64,000 bases of DNA from Planococcus citri (GCF_950023065.1 NC_088681.1:54470836-54534835); one strand, 5' to 3'; shown: positions 34,347 through 46,397, counted from the stretch's first letter. The notes: generated by a model not told the origin, from the letters alone. Made by a program: numbers and translations.

Positions 34347-34815
34347 TGTAAATATAATGATATTATGTACCACTTGGTGATACTTGCATAAGCTGAATAC
34401 TCTGAGAATATTACTTACCCCGGCTGGAGGCTATACCAATTATATCACACAATAAATCAAATGTAGTCACGTGTAAGACACTATGTATTAAACGTAAAAG
34501 AATAAACACAATTAAATACCTTTGAAGAAGGTTTTTAGTATCAACACGATACTTTACACTTAACACTAATTACTTATAATTAAACACAATTAAAACTAAT
34601 ATAATACGCTTTCTTGCCAATTATGGCTATGATACACCACCGAGATTATACCGCGTCGACACGTCCGATCACTACGTACCTCAACAATATAACAATCGGC
34701 CGCAGCGCCGCTCCGTGGGCTTGTAGCCCTGTGTCGCGACGCGTGATCAGTGTTACCAACACATATACTTAACCCTATATAACCCTTACAGGTCCGGCAT
34801 ATCTCCCCTCTATCA
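34347..34815 (-). repeat. 5' LTR of element 1 (469 bp)
   Basis: Pairs with 17703-18171 (two differences). On the minus strand it runs TGATAG...TACA. The promoter candidate is TATATAG at 34775-34781, close to the start of the LTR, so U3 would be short. I find no AATAAA in sense orientation within the LTR, so its polyadenylation signal is unidentified. Confidence 0.92.
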
Positions 34816-34829
34816 CCTTTTTAGACAAA

Positions 34830-35460
34830 TTCAGACAAACGTTAAGACTTTTTGACAATTTTTGCAAAAGCTGTACTTTCAGATTATTTCGGTTAACAAA
34901 AAGATTTTATTGACCATTTCGGCATAAAACAGAATTTTTTTGGACAACTTGTCAAAAAAAAGGTCTTTGTCTACAATATTTTGTCAAAAAAGTACATAGA
35001 ACTAGCTGACAATGATTAAACGCAGGAGTTTTGAAACTTTTGGCGAAAGCAGAAGTTTTTTTTAATAGGTACTACGAAATAAATAAATTTTAACAATGAT
35101 TTGGCAAAAAAAAGACTTTTTAGGATATTTCTGGCAAAAGCGAGAATTTTTGCCAATTTCAGCAACAGGACTTTTTGAACATTTTGTCAAAAAACATGAG
35201 TTTTTTTTGGCAACTCTTACATAAGATAGGAGTTTTTTATAATTTTGACAAAAAAGGAACTTCTTTACAATTTTGACATAAACAAGTTTTTTTTTTGAAA
35301 ATTTAGGCAAAAGCAGGAATTTCGAAATTTTGGCTACTAACAAAGTTTTTTGGTCATTTCTGCAAAAAATATTGGGACTTTTTTAATAACGGCAAAAAAA
35401 TGTATTTTTCGACAATTTTGGCAAAAAACAGGATTTTTTTGGCAATTTTGACAAAAAGTG
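34830..35460. repeat. Degenerate short tandem repeats flanking element 1
   Basis: Variants of a 30-36-base unit (TTTTGGCAAAA or TTTTGACAAAAA plus a short GGAACTT or AGGAATTT link) recur about fifteen times. Read on the minus strand they give a repetitive FCQN/KK pattern. The array is a simple-sequence derivative, not a gene. 35461-36090 is AT-rich, with a short imperfect palindrome of GATATT motifs near 35640-35710. Confidence 0.6.
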
Positions 35461-36090
35461 GCGAATTGCAAAAACATTGGAATGTCAGAAAATGTTGTTA
35501 TTAAGCACACTGATTGGAAACAAAAATATAAAACATTTTTTGAGAAGTAATTTCTTTTGAATTTCAATTTTTTGCTATATTTTTTGCTGTTTTCACGCAT
35601 ATATTTTGCTCAATTTTTGACGACCCAATAACATCAATGTATCATTGATATTGGGTTTCCATGTCGATATTTTGATATTATTGTTTAAGATATTGATAAT
35701 ATCAGTATCACTAGGTATAAATTATTACTCTGACAATCACATATGTAATTTTCATGGCCGATATGGAAAATTTCAACATGAACGTAACATCAGTAGAATT
35801 AACTTGTGACACATGTCGACTTCAACTGCGAATCCTACAATACAATGTCTTACGTATTCGTGTATTTGAACAGCTGTTATATGTATTCGTTTGTATCAAT
35901 AAAAAAGCATTCATGATTCATCAAATCTGAGGTATGCGGGCAAAATGAAAATTTTCAGTAGAACTGTACCTAGGTATAAGATATACCTATTACCTACCTT
36001 CACACTTCGCAGGCTCTTTGACAACGTGCGCCGCCATTCAAAGTTTTGGATTCAATTTGTTCGATTCCTCGAAATATTTTTTGGAAAATA

Positions 36091-38037
36091 ATGAATTTTC
36101 TGTATTTTTTTGTATCATTTGAAATATTATTTCTGAGCAATAATCATCCAGCAGAGGCGAAGTCAGAAAATGGTAAATGCAAACTCGTATGCTTTCAATT
36201 CAACAAATAACTACCTACTCAATTGATCATTTTTGCAGCTTTAATTTACAATTATGAAGATAAAAAGTTGATAGAGGCGAGACAACCCATCGCTCTGTGC
36301 CAGACTTGCCTAACAGCTTGCCCAGCTTCCACAGACCCAGAGAAGAAATTCGACGACGACGATTCTATAGCTGGAAACAGCCTTTTTGTTAGAAAAATAT
36401 CCTCAAATTCTCAAAATGAAAAAAATATGAAAATTAACATCTGCGACAGACAATTCCAACCCTCAATAATTTGGGACGACAAGAAGAAAATGTATCTCAC
36501 TGGTTATGAGGTTAATAATGCACTCGATATTACCTATACGTAAATTATAACTTATGCAGCTACAATTTTCTATAGATTTATGTTTGGATTAATGTTGCAG
36601 CTCTACTACGAGTATGAAGAAGGGCAGATAAAATTGCAATGCGACGAATACGACAATTTTAGACAAGTAAGCTTCAACATAATCTATTGAAAATGAGAAA
36701 TAAACTGTTGTTAATGTTTACTTCATTATTTCGACAGATCACTAACGGCAAACCAAATGAAAAACAATCTCCCAGCAGTGATTTCGTCCGCAGATACAAA
36801 AGCGAAGGAAATACAATATTCCATATACTTGACGAGGAATCAATTATTGAAAAATTGGTAAAATAGATGATTCTAGTTTATAAAAGAAGGATAAACGCAC
36901 CAATGAAACGAAAAGTAATTCGGTATTAATTGAGAATTACTGTTGTATGTACATCTCGTAGGTTTTTTTCTGGATACACGTACTATCGATTGGTCAAACA
37001 GAACATGTAAGACAAATTACATTGTTCGAAAGAGACGAAATAAATTATTATAAATTTGATATGATCGAATGCGAAGACTATAATTTAGGAGGTGGTTGGA
37101 AAACATTCGTAACCAAAGTAAGTAGGTAGTGGGTACTTACGTTACGTGCCTATTTTCATTGCATTAAATATCGCCCAACCATATGAATACCGCATTCACT
37201 GTTCATTTTATTTTTTCCACAACAGGATGATCCGCACTCACCATTGGATGTACCGACGTCACTTATTTCAAAATTAAATTCAAAAAATTATAATTTATCG
37301 TGTAAACCTGACGATTGCCTACAAGAAACACCAATACTACCAATGCTATTCTTTCACACTCTCGCATCAAGGCTCGCCACTTGTACATATCTCAATACAG
37401 CATTCATTCCAAAAATTATCGCCAAAAAGCAATTGAAGAAAGTTGATCAGTATCTGTACACAATACGTCGAGTAAGGAACTGAATCTCTTAAGAAATAAT
37501 TTTTGAATTTTCTATCAAAAGAAGTACCTATTAAAAATTAACACTCGTTTTCAGATATGGCCTCACACCACAAATCTACACTTTGGTGTAAGCAAAGGGA
37601 AAAATCAGGAAGGCATTTACTTGACATACGTAATAAACTCTCAAGAATTATTCATTCCAGAGATAATTTTTCGGGTTGTACAATGCATCATAGCTGGTGG
37701 ATCTTACCAAGCTCTAATTGTAATTCACACCGATCTCACCACCGAACCAGATAAAGATAGTAGAATTTGCCCAGAGTTCAATGAACTGAAAGGATGGAAG
37801 GGGATAAAAAATCAAAATAGTGAAACAGGATTTACCTATGCATGTCCTGTTACTGAAGATAATATACGGAATTTACAACTTCCTATAATATACTCTGGGC
37901 TAGACCTGCATTTGAATAAGTTTCCCGAGTATACTGGAAATCCTGAAACACCAATGATTGAAAATGATGTAACTGGGAAAATTGACGAGAAAATGAGATA
38001 TTTTACAGAAGATCTGGGTATTTTGGAACGAATTTAG
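36091..38037 (+). CDS. Gene C: secreted dsRNase-like protein, 7 exons, about 474 aa
   Basis: Predicted exons: 36091-36172, 36239-36510, 36601-36666, 36738-36857, 36962-37117, 37226-37471 and 37555-38037. It is the fourth member of the family. The signal peptide (MNFLYFFVSFEILFL) and the Cys cluster (CQTCLTACPAS) match genes A and B; exon phases are conserved. The 42-nt exon 4 of A and B is absent: only a 71-base intron separates the flanking exons. The core reads FFHTLASR, ATCTYLNTA and IPKIIA; the C-terminal half has IFRVVQ, ALIVIHTDL, RICP, LKGWKGI and GFTYACPV, the best matches here to the insect dsRNase C-terminus. The catalytic RGH and its metal-binding Asn are not seen. It is separated from gene B by element 1 and spacers, so the original cluster was probably contiguous. 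Confidence 0.72.
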
Positions 38038-38205
38038 ACGATGAAATGAAGTAGAGAGCAAATCAATATTCAATTTTCAATTTTCCATTAACTTTCAGGG
38101 TAATTTAATTTTTATGAAACTGATAAGTTTTGTTTTAATTTTTCACAATGCTGTTGAAACTTTTCTACATATAACATTTTTTTTTTCAATAATGAATCAG
38201 TAATC

Positions 38206-38215
38206 AATAAAACAA
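38206..38215 (+). terminator. Poly(A) signal of gene C
   Basis: AATAAA within ATCAATAAAACA, about 170 bases after the stop codon, preceding ACAATACATCAATCTCATTTC, which resembles the 3' ends of genes A and B. Confidence 0.5.
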
Positions 38216-38720
38216 TACATCAATCTCATTTCAGTTTCTGTTTATATTATTTACTTATCATTCATAATGATTCAATTCAATCCAAACATCGATAGGTACT
38301 TCGGAAAATCCATTAGAATATGTTTGTTTTGTTTTTGATAAGTAATAATTCTTCTCAATTTTGGAAAGAAAAATGTCAAGCCAACCGAACTAATCAATTC
38401 CAAAAAATCAAAATTGAAAATTAATTTATACCTACCCAATCAAACTTAATAAATCATCAAAAAATCATTTTTTATTTTTCAGAAAAAATTTCAATTTTTT
38501 TGATTTGGTAAATGGTAACACTGTATACAATTTTACCGTAAATACCGGTAATTTCGAAATTCGATTATTCTGTAACAATTTTAACGCCATCTATCATCCA
38601 AGTTCGAAACTAAACTCATAAACAAACACTTATTTGATAAAAAAAAGTTCATCAACTGATAAAACCTGAAAATTTTGACGAAAAGTGTTCCTTTTCCTCC
38701 AAAAAAAGGCAACGGTAAAA

Positions 38721-40004
38721 ATGGACGAAGAAAAACCAATGTTCAAAAAGGTGTCCAAAAAGAAAGCCGTTCTACGAAGACCAATAAGACCAGAAAGCAG
38801 CAGCGAAAGCGAAGATGAAATAGAAAACATAGCGTAAGTTCAACTTCAGACCTTCATTCATCTCGAACTACACTTTTTACTCTTCAAAATACCAAATTTA
38901 TTTCCCTTTCACAGTGAAAAAATCGAAGAAATGAAATCAATACAGAAACTACGAACGAGACCCAACGGTATAGAGTTATCAACGCTGATGGTCGAAGAAA
39001 AAGAATCAGTTGACGAAACCCCTCAAGTATTGAACCAATTTCCAAACTAATTTCACTGCTTTTACATTCATAGATTATATTATTTCTATTTCATCGCAGC
39101 GTGATTCGTTCAAACTGAAAACTGGAGGCCTGGTTGATATGAATTCTTTGAAAGATCACTTGAGCAATAACGATGACGCATACGATACCGGAATAGGAAC
39201 ACAATTTTCAGCCGAAACAAATAAACGAGACGAAGACGACGAAATGTAACGATTTTCATCATCTTATCATCTTCGATTAGTATTATTTTCTTAAACATAA
39301 TACGAATTTATTTCAATACATAGGTTGAAGTACATAGAAGAGCAATTAAGCAAAAGGAAAAAGAACCAGGAAGAAGACGAAAGTGAATCTGGTAACGCTC
39401 GTGGTAGACATTCTGATTTCCTTTCACCCGAAGAAGCTGCTCTTCAGTCATTACCCGAGCATTTGAAAGTATCATCGATACGACATTCTGAGGAGATGCT
39501 TTCGAATCAAATGCTTAGCGGAATACCGGAAATTGATTTAGGAATCGAGTAAGTGTTTCTAACACGAGTTTAAAATATTATTTACGAAATTACGAGTTAT
39601 TCTTCTGACCAAACTGTTTTTATTTATTTTTTTTAGAGCAAAAATAAAAAATATTGAAGCTACAGAAGAAGCAAAATTGAAATTGATGCGAGAAAGACAA
39701 AACAAAACCGATGGACAACCTTCGTTCGTTCCTACCAACATGGCTGTGAATTTCGTTCAACATAACAGATGTAAATATCCAACTCACAGTATAGCTTTAA
39801 TGAGCTTCGAATTCATAAAAGTATCCCTGTATGACAATTTTTTTTCATATTTCAGTTAATATTGAAGATGGATCGGCAACTAAGACCGAAAAAGATGAAA
39901 TACTAAGGAAGAAAAAATTAGAAAAACGACCACTCGAAAAAGAACAGAAAGCTACTGACGATTATCATTACGAAAGATTCAAGAAACAATTTCGTAGATA
40001 TTGA
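38721..40004 (+). CDS. C9orf78/TLS1-family spliceosome-associated protein, 6 exons, 292 aa
   Basis: Predicted exons: 38721-38833, 38915-39026, 39100-39245, 39324-39548, 39637-39770 and 39856-40004. The product is 292 aa; human C9orf78 is 289 aa. The sequence follows the family throughout: a phospho-acceptor-rich N-terminus (PESSSESEDE), KLRTRPNGIELSTLM, KTGGLVDM, the MLKYIEEQL segment, then a LPEHLK motif, NQMLSGIPEIDLGIE, FVPTNMAVNFVQHNR and a C-terminal YHYERFKKQFRRY. In human cells C9orf78 associates with the spliceosome (it binds BRR2 and influences 3' splice-site choice). The insect protein is expected to be nuclear and housekeeping. It is an ordinary conserved gene, unrelated to its neighbours. 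AATAAA occurs at about 40101. Confidence 0.9.
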
Positions 40005-40289
40005 AACTTTATTTATTCGAATCTACTTTGTAAATAGATGTAAAAAATGTGTCACTTTACGATGATTTTTTTTTTATAACGTACGTTGATTGTATATTTA
40101 AATAAATATTAAGTCGTTTCGCTTCTACTCGTTATTTCTGGTAATGTACGAGTACGAATAAAATAGACCTTAGAATATTTGTTCTAAATTAACACCTAGT
40201 TGTTGAAAGATATTGAATCTTTGACAATGACCACGTTGCCCAGTTGTCGTGTAGTCTACGATTGTGTAAGTTGATTAGAAACATTCAAA

Positions 40290-42147
40290 ATGAAACTGAT
40301 TTTATTACTAACAAGTTTGAGTGTTGTGACCGGTGAAGTACCGGAGGCCAGTGAAAATGGTCGTTCGATTACGTACAGCAATTACAAACAGAAAAGCTGT
40401 AAGTTTATATACTTTGAATAAAATAATTTTATTTTATAATACGAGAAGTTCAACTACTAACTAGTCCCCTTTTTAGTCTTCTTCCTACCGCCAATTATAC
40501 CGTTAAATTCATTCAAACGTAGAAAGCAACATACGACGACGACTAAACAACCCTGTATAGGAGACTGCGGTTTACAAGGGTTCTGTTCATCTAAATCAGA
40601 CTGCACTTCAACAGGTGGCACTGCCTCCGGTCTTTGCACAGATTCCACCGTTTGTTGTATTAGTAAGTTAATTAAACTCTAACGAGATATCGTCAATTAA
40701 TAAGCTCTCACCGAACAAATAATTTCCAAGATTATGTAAAATGTGGAACCGAGACGAGCTCAGAGCTATCATATTTCGTCAACCCGGAACACCCTCAGGC
40801 GTACAAAGGAGGCTCACAATGCTTACTGAAGGTTAAAAAAACTGACAGCAGAATTTGTCAAGTAGGTTTGAAAAATTTTTAGGCACGTTATCAACTAAAG
40901 GACAAATCCTAAGTGCGATTTTACGCCTATTTGATAATTAATTTTATATGTATATTTACACAGCTTCGAATCGAGTTCAAAGAATTCTCTTTAGCGCAAC
41001 CGAACCAAGAAGGAAAATGTGTAAACGATTTCTTCTCCGTTAGCGATTGTACGATGAATAAAATCTGCGGCGAAAATAAAGGTCAACATGGTACGAATTG
41101 TCTTCGATATTTTTCTTTATTGTTCGATGGTAAAATTTTATTAATAATCTGGGATAAATTTCAAAAATATGGTTCGCAGTTTACGTTGATTTCGGCGAAG
41201 GTAAAGATACGCTTGTTTTATCAGTCGATACAAACGGTGCTGAAAAAGTGTTACGGATGTGGAATATGGAAATTAAACAAATACCTTGCGAGAGTAGCTT
41301 ACTAGGTAAGCGTTAAGCCTATTTATAAGCTTTATTAATTTTTAATCACATCAACATAATGTTCATAAGTATCTTACAAGTTTTCAAATTAACAAAATTC
41401 CGCTCCTCTCGTCTTCATCTTATTGTCTCTCCGGTAAATAAACGTTATCTACTATTTTAAATCCTTAATATGTATTCATGAAAGCCGTCACAGCCTGTAA
41501 CGTTTCGGTATACTTCTCTGTAGCATTTTTCAGACCTTTTTGGGTAGGTAGATAATCGTCGATGGAATTGAACGACATAACAGATAGGTAATCGTAGTAA
41601 TGAAATTGGGATTAAGTATTGAAGTACTCGAGTAGGTACAACTAAGGTAAATAGTTGGTAATGAAAATAAACATACCGATGGTTGATGATTTCAAATATT
41701 ATGGATCTTCAGCCTTCAGCATGTAAACCAAATCATTCCATAAACACGTCTCACGTGATCGATGAACATTTATTTTGCTGTCTGTTTACTAGTATATTAC
41801 TCATTCAACATTTGTGTATCACTTTATAGCACCTTCAGGATGTCTGATGTATTTCACTGGTACTTCTGGGACCGTATCTAGCTTCAATTACGGTGAACTG
41901 AAACTTCAAGAAAGCAGAAGTATACGATTATAAATTCAACATCGTAGTTATATTACTCGAGTGGGTATTATTTCATTTAATTAACACTCACCTGGCATTC
42001 TGTACTCAGGAAATCGGCAGATTCGAGGGATCAACTATGGAATTTGCGTGAAATCCAAACAAGAGTATTGTGCAATCGAATGGAATGCAGACAAGGATCC
42101 ATACTCGTTTACTGTTTCTGGGAACAGTTCTTCGATTGAAACACAAG
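40290..42147 (+). CDS. Insect secreted CUB-domain protein, 5' seven exons
   Basis: Predicted exons: 40290-40398, 40477-40662, 40731-40861, 40964-41090, 41180-41305, 41830-41919 and 42010-42147, together 302 codons plus one base. MKLILLLTSLSVVTG is a signal peptide. Exon 2 holds the short cysteine motif (C-x3-C...GFCSSKSDC, GGTASGLC, VCC) that precedes the CUB domain in a large family of uncharacterised insect secreted proteins. CUB-like features follow: VKCGTETSSELSYFVNPEHP, RICQLRIEF, FSLAQP, ICGENKGQH, VYVDFG, RMWNMEIKQIPC, and APSGCLMYFTGTSGTVSSFNYG. The reading frame is open at the end of exon 7 (donor GTTAG, phase 1), so the gene continues. Exon 6 uses a weaker donor (GTATAC). No protease domain is seen. 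Confidence 0.75.
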
Positions 42148-42516
42148 GTTAGAAAGGCATCAAAGAAGAAGTTTATCACTTTAACATAATTGAAACCACG
42201 AAATTTTTTGAAAGTAAAACACCAAAGAAAAATGCTGAAATTTTCAATCCGAAGTTCAAGTTCAAACAATAACAAACAAATAGGATGACCTGGATGACTC
42301 ATGCAAATTCAACTGATAATGGCTGCTTTTGGTGTTGCCATATACCCAGAATGAAGGCGAATGGCGAAATTATTGTGATGAAATCAAATTTTTGATTTTT
42401 TTTTCATTTCCATTCGCATTAGCTTAAATTGGGGCATGACTTTGTTTGCCATTATTCTACGATTGTAAATTGTAAATTTCGAAGGCATTTTTCTTAGCTA
42501 GCTTTCATCAATCTTG

Positions 42517-44763
42517 GGAACCTCTTGAGGTGTCACACTCCGATTTGAACGGGACCGCGATTTTTGGAAAGAGCATAGTCTAAAACCTCCAAAACCAAAT
42601 TTTCAGCTGCCCAAGTTCATTTTTCGATTTTTGGCGAATTTTTGAAAATTCAAAATTGACTGTTTTTGGCGATTTATGCATTTTTTAAAACAAGTACGTA
42701 CTTGATCAGTGAAAATGGTCAAAATAAGTCCCAAAACTGATATTAATTACCCAAATCAAAATTTTACCATTTCCAGCCATTCTGGAGCCTCCAGCGCGAT
42801 TTTTAAATTTCTCCAGAATTTTGAATTTGCTCCAGAAGGCGTGAATATGCAGTTGGGCAGCTAAAAATCGAGTTGTGTATTATACTCGACCTGTTTAACG
42901 AGTTTATCCACGTTTGAGCCAATTTTGGAAGTGACACATCAAGAGTGGTTTTTTGAATAGCTTTTTTCAAAATTAAAAAATCCAAAAAATCCAAAGCTTC
43001 CCATTTGTGTGGAAATTTTCGAAATTGACGCGAATCGCCGTATTTTGTCTAAAACTAATCCCCCAAATCCAAATTTCATAATTTCCAGCCGTTCTGGAGC
43101 CTCCAGCGCGATTTTTCTATTTCTCCAGAATTTTGAATTTGCTCCAGGAGGCGTGAAGATGCAGTTGGGCATCTAAAAATCGAGTTACGTGTATTATACT
43201 CGACCTGTTTAACGAGTTTATCCATATTTGAGCCAATTTTGGGACTGACACCTCAAAAGTGGCTTTTTGACCCGCTTTTTTCAAAATTAAAAAATCAAAA
43301 GTTTCCCGTTTGTGTGGAGGTTTTCAAAATTCACGCGAATCGCTGTATTTTGTCCAAAACTAACCTCTCATATCCGAATTTCACAATTTGTAGCCTTTCT
43401 GGAGCTTCCAGCGCGATTTTTCAATTTCTCCAGAATTTTAAATTTGCTCCAGAAGGCATGAATATGCAATTGCGCAGCTAAAAATCTAGTGATGTATTAT
43501 ACTCGAACTCGACCTGTTTAACGAGTTTATCTACATTTGAGCCAATTTTGGGAGTGACACCTCAAAAGTGGTTTTTGACCAGCTTTTTCAAAATTAAAAA
43601 ATCTAAAGAAATCAAAAGATAACCGTTTGTGAGGAAATTTTTAAAATTTGTGCATATCGCTGCATTTCTTCAAGAACTAACCCCTGGAGCGCAAATTCTA
43701 CCATTTCCAGCAGTTTTGGAGCGAGAGTGACACCTCAAAAAATCACTCTTGAGGTGTCACTCTCAAAATCGGCTCAAATGTGGATAAACTCTTTGAACAG
43801 GTCGAGTGTAATTATCCAACTCGATCTTTAGCTGCCCAACTTCATATTCACGCCTTCTGGAGCAAATTCAAAATTCTGGAGAAATTGAAAAATCGCGCTG
43901 GAGGCTCCAGAATGGCTGGAGATTGTGAAATTTGGATTTGGGGGTTTAGTTTTGGACAAAATACAGCGATTCGCGTGAATTTTGAAAATTTCCACACAAA
44001 CTGGAAACTTCTGATTTTTTGATTTTTAATTTTGAAAAAAGCTGTTCAAAAAACCACTTTTGAGGTGTCGCTCACAAAATCAGCTCAAATGTGGATAAAC
44101 TCGTTAAACAGGTCGTGTATAATACACAACTCAATTTTTAGCTGCCCAACTTCATAATCACTCCTTCTGGAGCAAATTCAAAATTCTGGAGAAATTGAAA
44201 AATCGCGCTGGAGGCTCCAGAATGGATGGAAATTGTGAAATTTGGATTTGGGGGATTAATTTTGGACAAAATACAGCGATTCGCATCAATTTCGAAAATT
44301 TCCACACAAACGAGAGAAATTTTGATTTTTTTTGATTTTTTAATTTTGAAAAAAGCTGTTCAAAAAACCACTCTTGAGGTGTCACTCTCAAAATCGGCTC
44401 AAATGTGGATAAACTCGTTAAACAGGTCGAGTGTAATATACAACTCGATTTTTAGCAGCCCAACTTCATAATCACTCCTTCTGGAGCAAATTCAAAATTC
44501 TGGAGAAATTGAAAGATCGCGCTGGAGGCTCCAGAATGGCTGGAAATTATGAAATTTGGATTTGGGTAATTAATACTAGTTTTGGGACATATTTTGACTA
44601 TTTTCACTGATCAAGTACGTACTTTTAAAAAAAAAACACAAATCGCCAAAAATCGAAAAATGAACTTGGGCAGCTGAAAATTTGGTTTTGGGGGTTTTAG
44701 ACTATGCTCTTTCCAAAAATCTTGGTCTCGTTCAAATCGGAGTGTGACACCTCAAGAGGTTCC
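42517..44763. mobile_element. 2.2-kb foldback element
   Basis: Terminal inverted repeats begin GGAACCTCTTGAGGTGTCAC and end with the reverse complement. CTTG flanks both sides (42513-42516 and 44764-44767), a likely 4-bp target duplication. From 42780 the left arm is built of about three tandem units of roughly 300 bases (each with CTCCAGAATTTTGAATTTGCTCC, GTTTAACGAGTTTATCCA, GAGTGACACCTCAA). The same units follow inverted from about 43740 to 44560. No transposase. It most likely lies in an intron of the CUB gene. Confidence 0.8.
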
Positions 44764-44870
44764 CTTGTCAGTAGATATAGTCAGTATTTCAAAACTTTCG
44801 GCTGACTGAAATAATTTATCTTGACATTTGGAGATGGAATTAGGCTGCAAAGAAGATTAAGATCTCAGTA

Positions 44871-45586
44871 TTGACCAAGAAAGCTGAAATTTGAGATACA
44901 CCCTATTTTTGACATGCCAAATCGATTGGAAACTGTTTCTAACCGTTTTGAGCAGTTCTGGAGCCCCCAGCAGATTTTCTAAACACGAAATTCCCACAAA
45001 ATGTCACCAAAATGGAGTTGGAAAGCTGAAATTTATTCTGCAAACTAATTTCTTACTTCGCAAACTAATTTCAATACGATATGAAGTCGACTACAAGGTG
45101 GATTCAAATGATTTTGAAGCTTCCAGCTACTTCCTGGAAATTTAAATTTTCCAAAAAACATCATAAACAACCTCTCAAAAAGTAGCTGGAGGCTCCAAAA
45201 CGACTTGAAATCCACCAGCAGACGACTTCGTAGCGTATTAAAATTAGTTTGCAGAATGAAGTTTGACTTTCCATCTCCGTTTGATGAAATTTTTAGGAAA
45301 TTTAAAGTTTCAAAAATCTACTGAAGGCTTCAGGAATTTTCAAAAAGTCGCTGGATGCTCCAAAACGACTTGAAATCCCCCTGCAATGGACTTCGTAGCG
45401 TATTGAAATTAGTTTGTAGAATCAATTTCAGCTTTCCAACTCCATTTTGGTGAAATTTTGTGGGACTTTCGAGTTTCAAAAATCTGCTGGAGGCTCCAGA
45501 ATTGCTCAAAACGGGTTGAAACAGTTTCCAATCGATTTGACATGTCGAAAATAGGGTGTATCCCAAATTTCAGCTTTCTCGGTCAA
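44871..45586. repeat. 716-bp inverted-repeat (foldback) element
   Basis: TTGACCAAGAAAGCTGAAATTTG at the left recurs as the reverse complement at 45562-45586 (one mismatch in the first 16 bases). The arms also match through CAAATCGATTGGAAACTGTTTC and CCAAAATGGAGTTGGAAAGC. The central part holds a shorter palindrome around a TAGCTGGAGGCTCCA motif. It shares the CTGGAGGCTCCAGAA motif with the neighbouring 2.2-kb foldback. Confidence 0.75.
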
Positions 45587-46030
45587 TTTGGTAAAATTTT
45601 GATTTTTTCCCTCATTTTTGGTCTAAATTTTGATATAGTGAGATTAAACATGAATGAGATAGATAGATTTTATCAGAATTTCTACCTACGTACTGAAGTT
45701 TAGAAATATTCCCTAAGGTAGTGAATATTTGCCTCGCCAGGTTAGCTCAATATATCGGAGAGGTCTCAGTCATACTACTCACTTTTCACAGAAATAATTT
45801 CCAATCACCAATCAAAAGCATACATACAAGATAATATGATTTATTGTTGCTCGGAAACATGATTAAAGATACATATTCTATCGGTTAATCGAGTATAAAA
45901 TGATTTTACTACCTTAGACTCGAGTTGGCATATTATGTAATAATTAATATTCGTTAATAGATAATGAGGGTGGTAATTGCTTACCCATTGAAACTGTACA
46001 CATTTCCTAGAAAATGTGTTATTAATGCAG

Positions 46031-46200
46031 GTGACTTTCTCACCAGGTTCACAAACTGTCCATATTTCCTGCCTCTTCGGTATGTCCCTAATACTAGACA
46101 TGGTCGGCAGGGGTTGGTTGTTTTTACTGAGGGTGCTTTTCCAGACGAGAAGTATGTTCCGATGGCCGGCAGGATGGGAAACATACCCAATAGAGAACGT
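46031..46200 (+). CDS. Candidate downstream exon of the CUB gene
   Basis: A CAG acceptor at 46028-46030 is followed by an open frame. It would continue exon 7 in phase (G|GT, giving Gly-Asp, the GD expected in this family's C-terminal half), then reads FTNCPYFLPLRYVPN and a VVFTEGAFPDE stretch. The 3' donor is unclear. If correct, the intron is 3.9 kb and holds both foldback elements. It could instead be chance open sequence next to element 2. Confidence 0.3.
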
Positions 46201-46397
46201 GAAGAATTACGATCGATAATTTTAATCACGAAGCGAAATAATATTAACCACTATAGAAGTGGGCGAGATCGGAAAAAATAGGAGATGAGTGTCCTTGTAG
46301 AGGGAACTCATCCGCTTCTAACTTACATAAATACACTTTGAGACCAAGAACCGGCTCGCGCGTTCGCCGAATACGAGATCTAATTAAATTCAAATCA

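Larger units (their letters stand above)
17703..34815 (-). mobile_element. Element 1: 17.1-kb Ty3/Gypsy-like LTR retrotransposon
   Basis: The element runs 5' to 3' on the minus strand: 5' LTR (34347-34815), tRNA-Lys primer site, gag, pol (in the -1 frame), spacer with small ORFs, ORF3 (RING plus SGNH-like), 3' spacer and 3' LTR (17703-18171). It is bounded by CCTT on both sides (17699-17702 and 34816-34819), a 4-bp target duplication. The two LTRs differ at 2 of 469 positions, so insertion is recent. At 17 kb it is far longer than a typical Gypsy element (about 5-8 kb); the extra length is ORF3 and long spacers. Its pol is interrupted, so this copy cannot make a normal polyprotein. Protease-RT-RNase H-integrase order places it in Ty3/Gypsy. 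Confidence 0.92.

Noticed and set aside
42803..44471. Several 60-80 codon frames in both directions
   Set aside because: They arise from the tandem units of the foldback element and recur with each unit; not genes.
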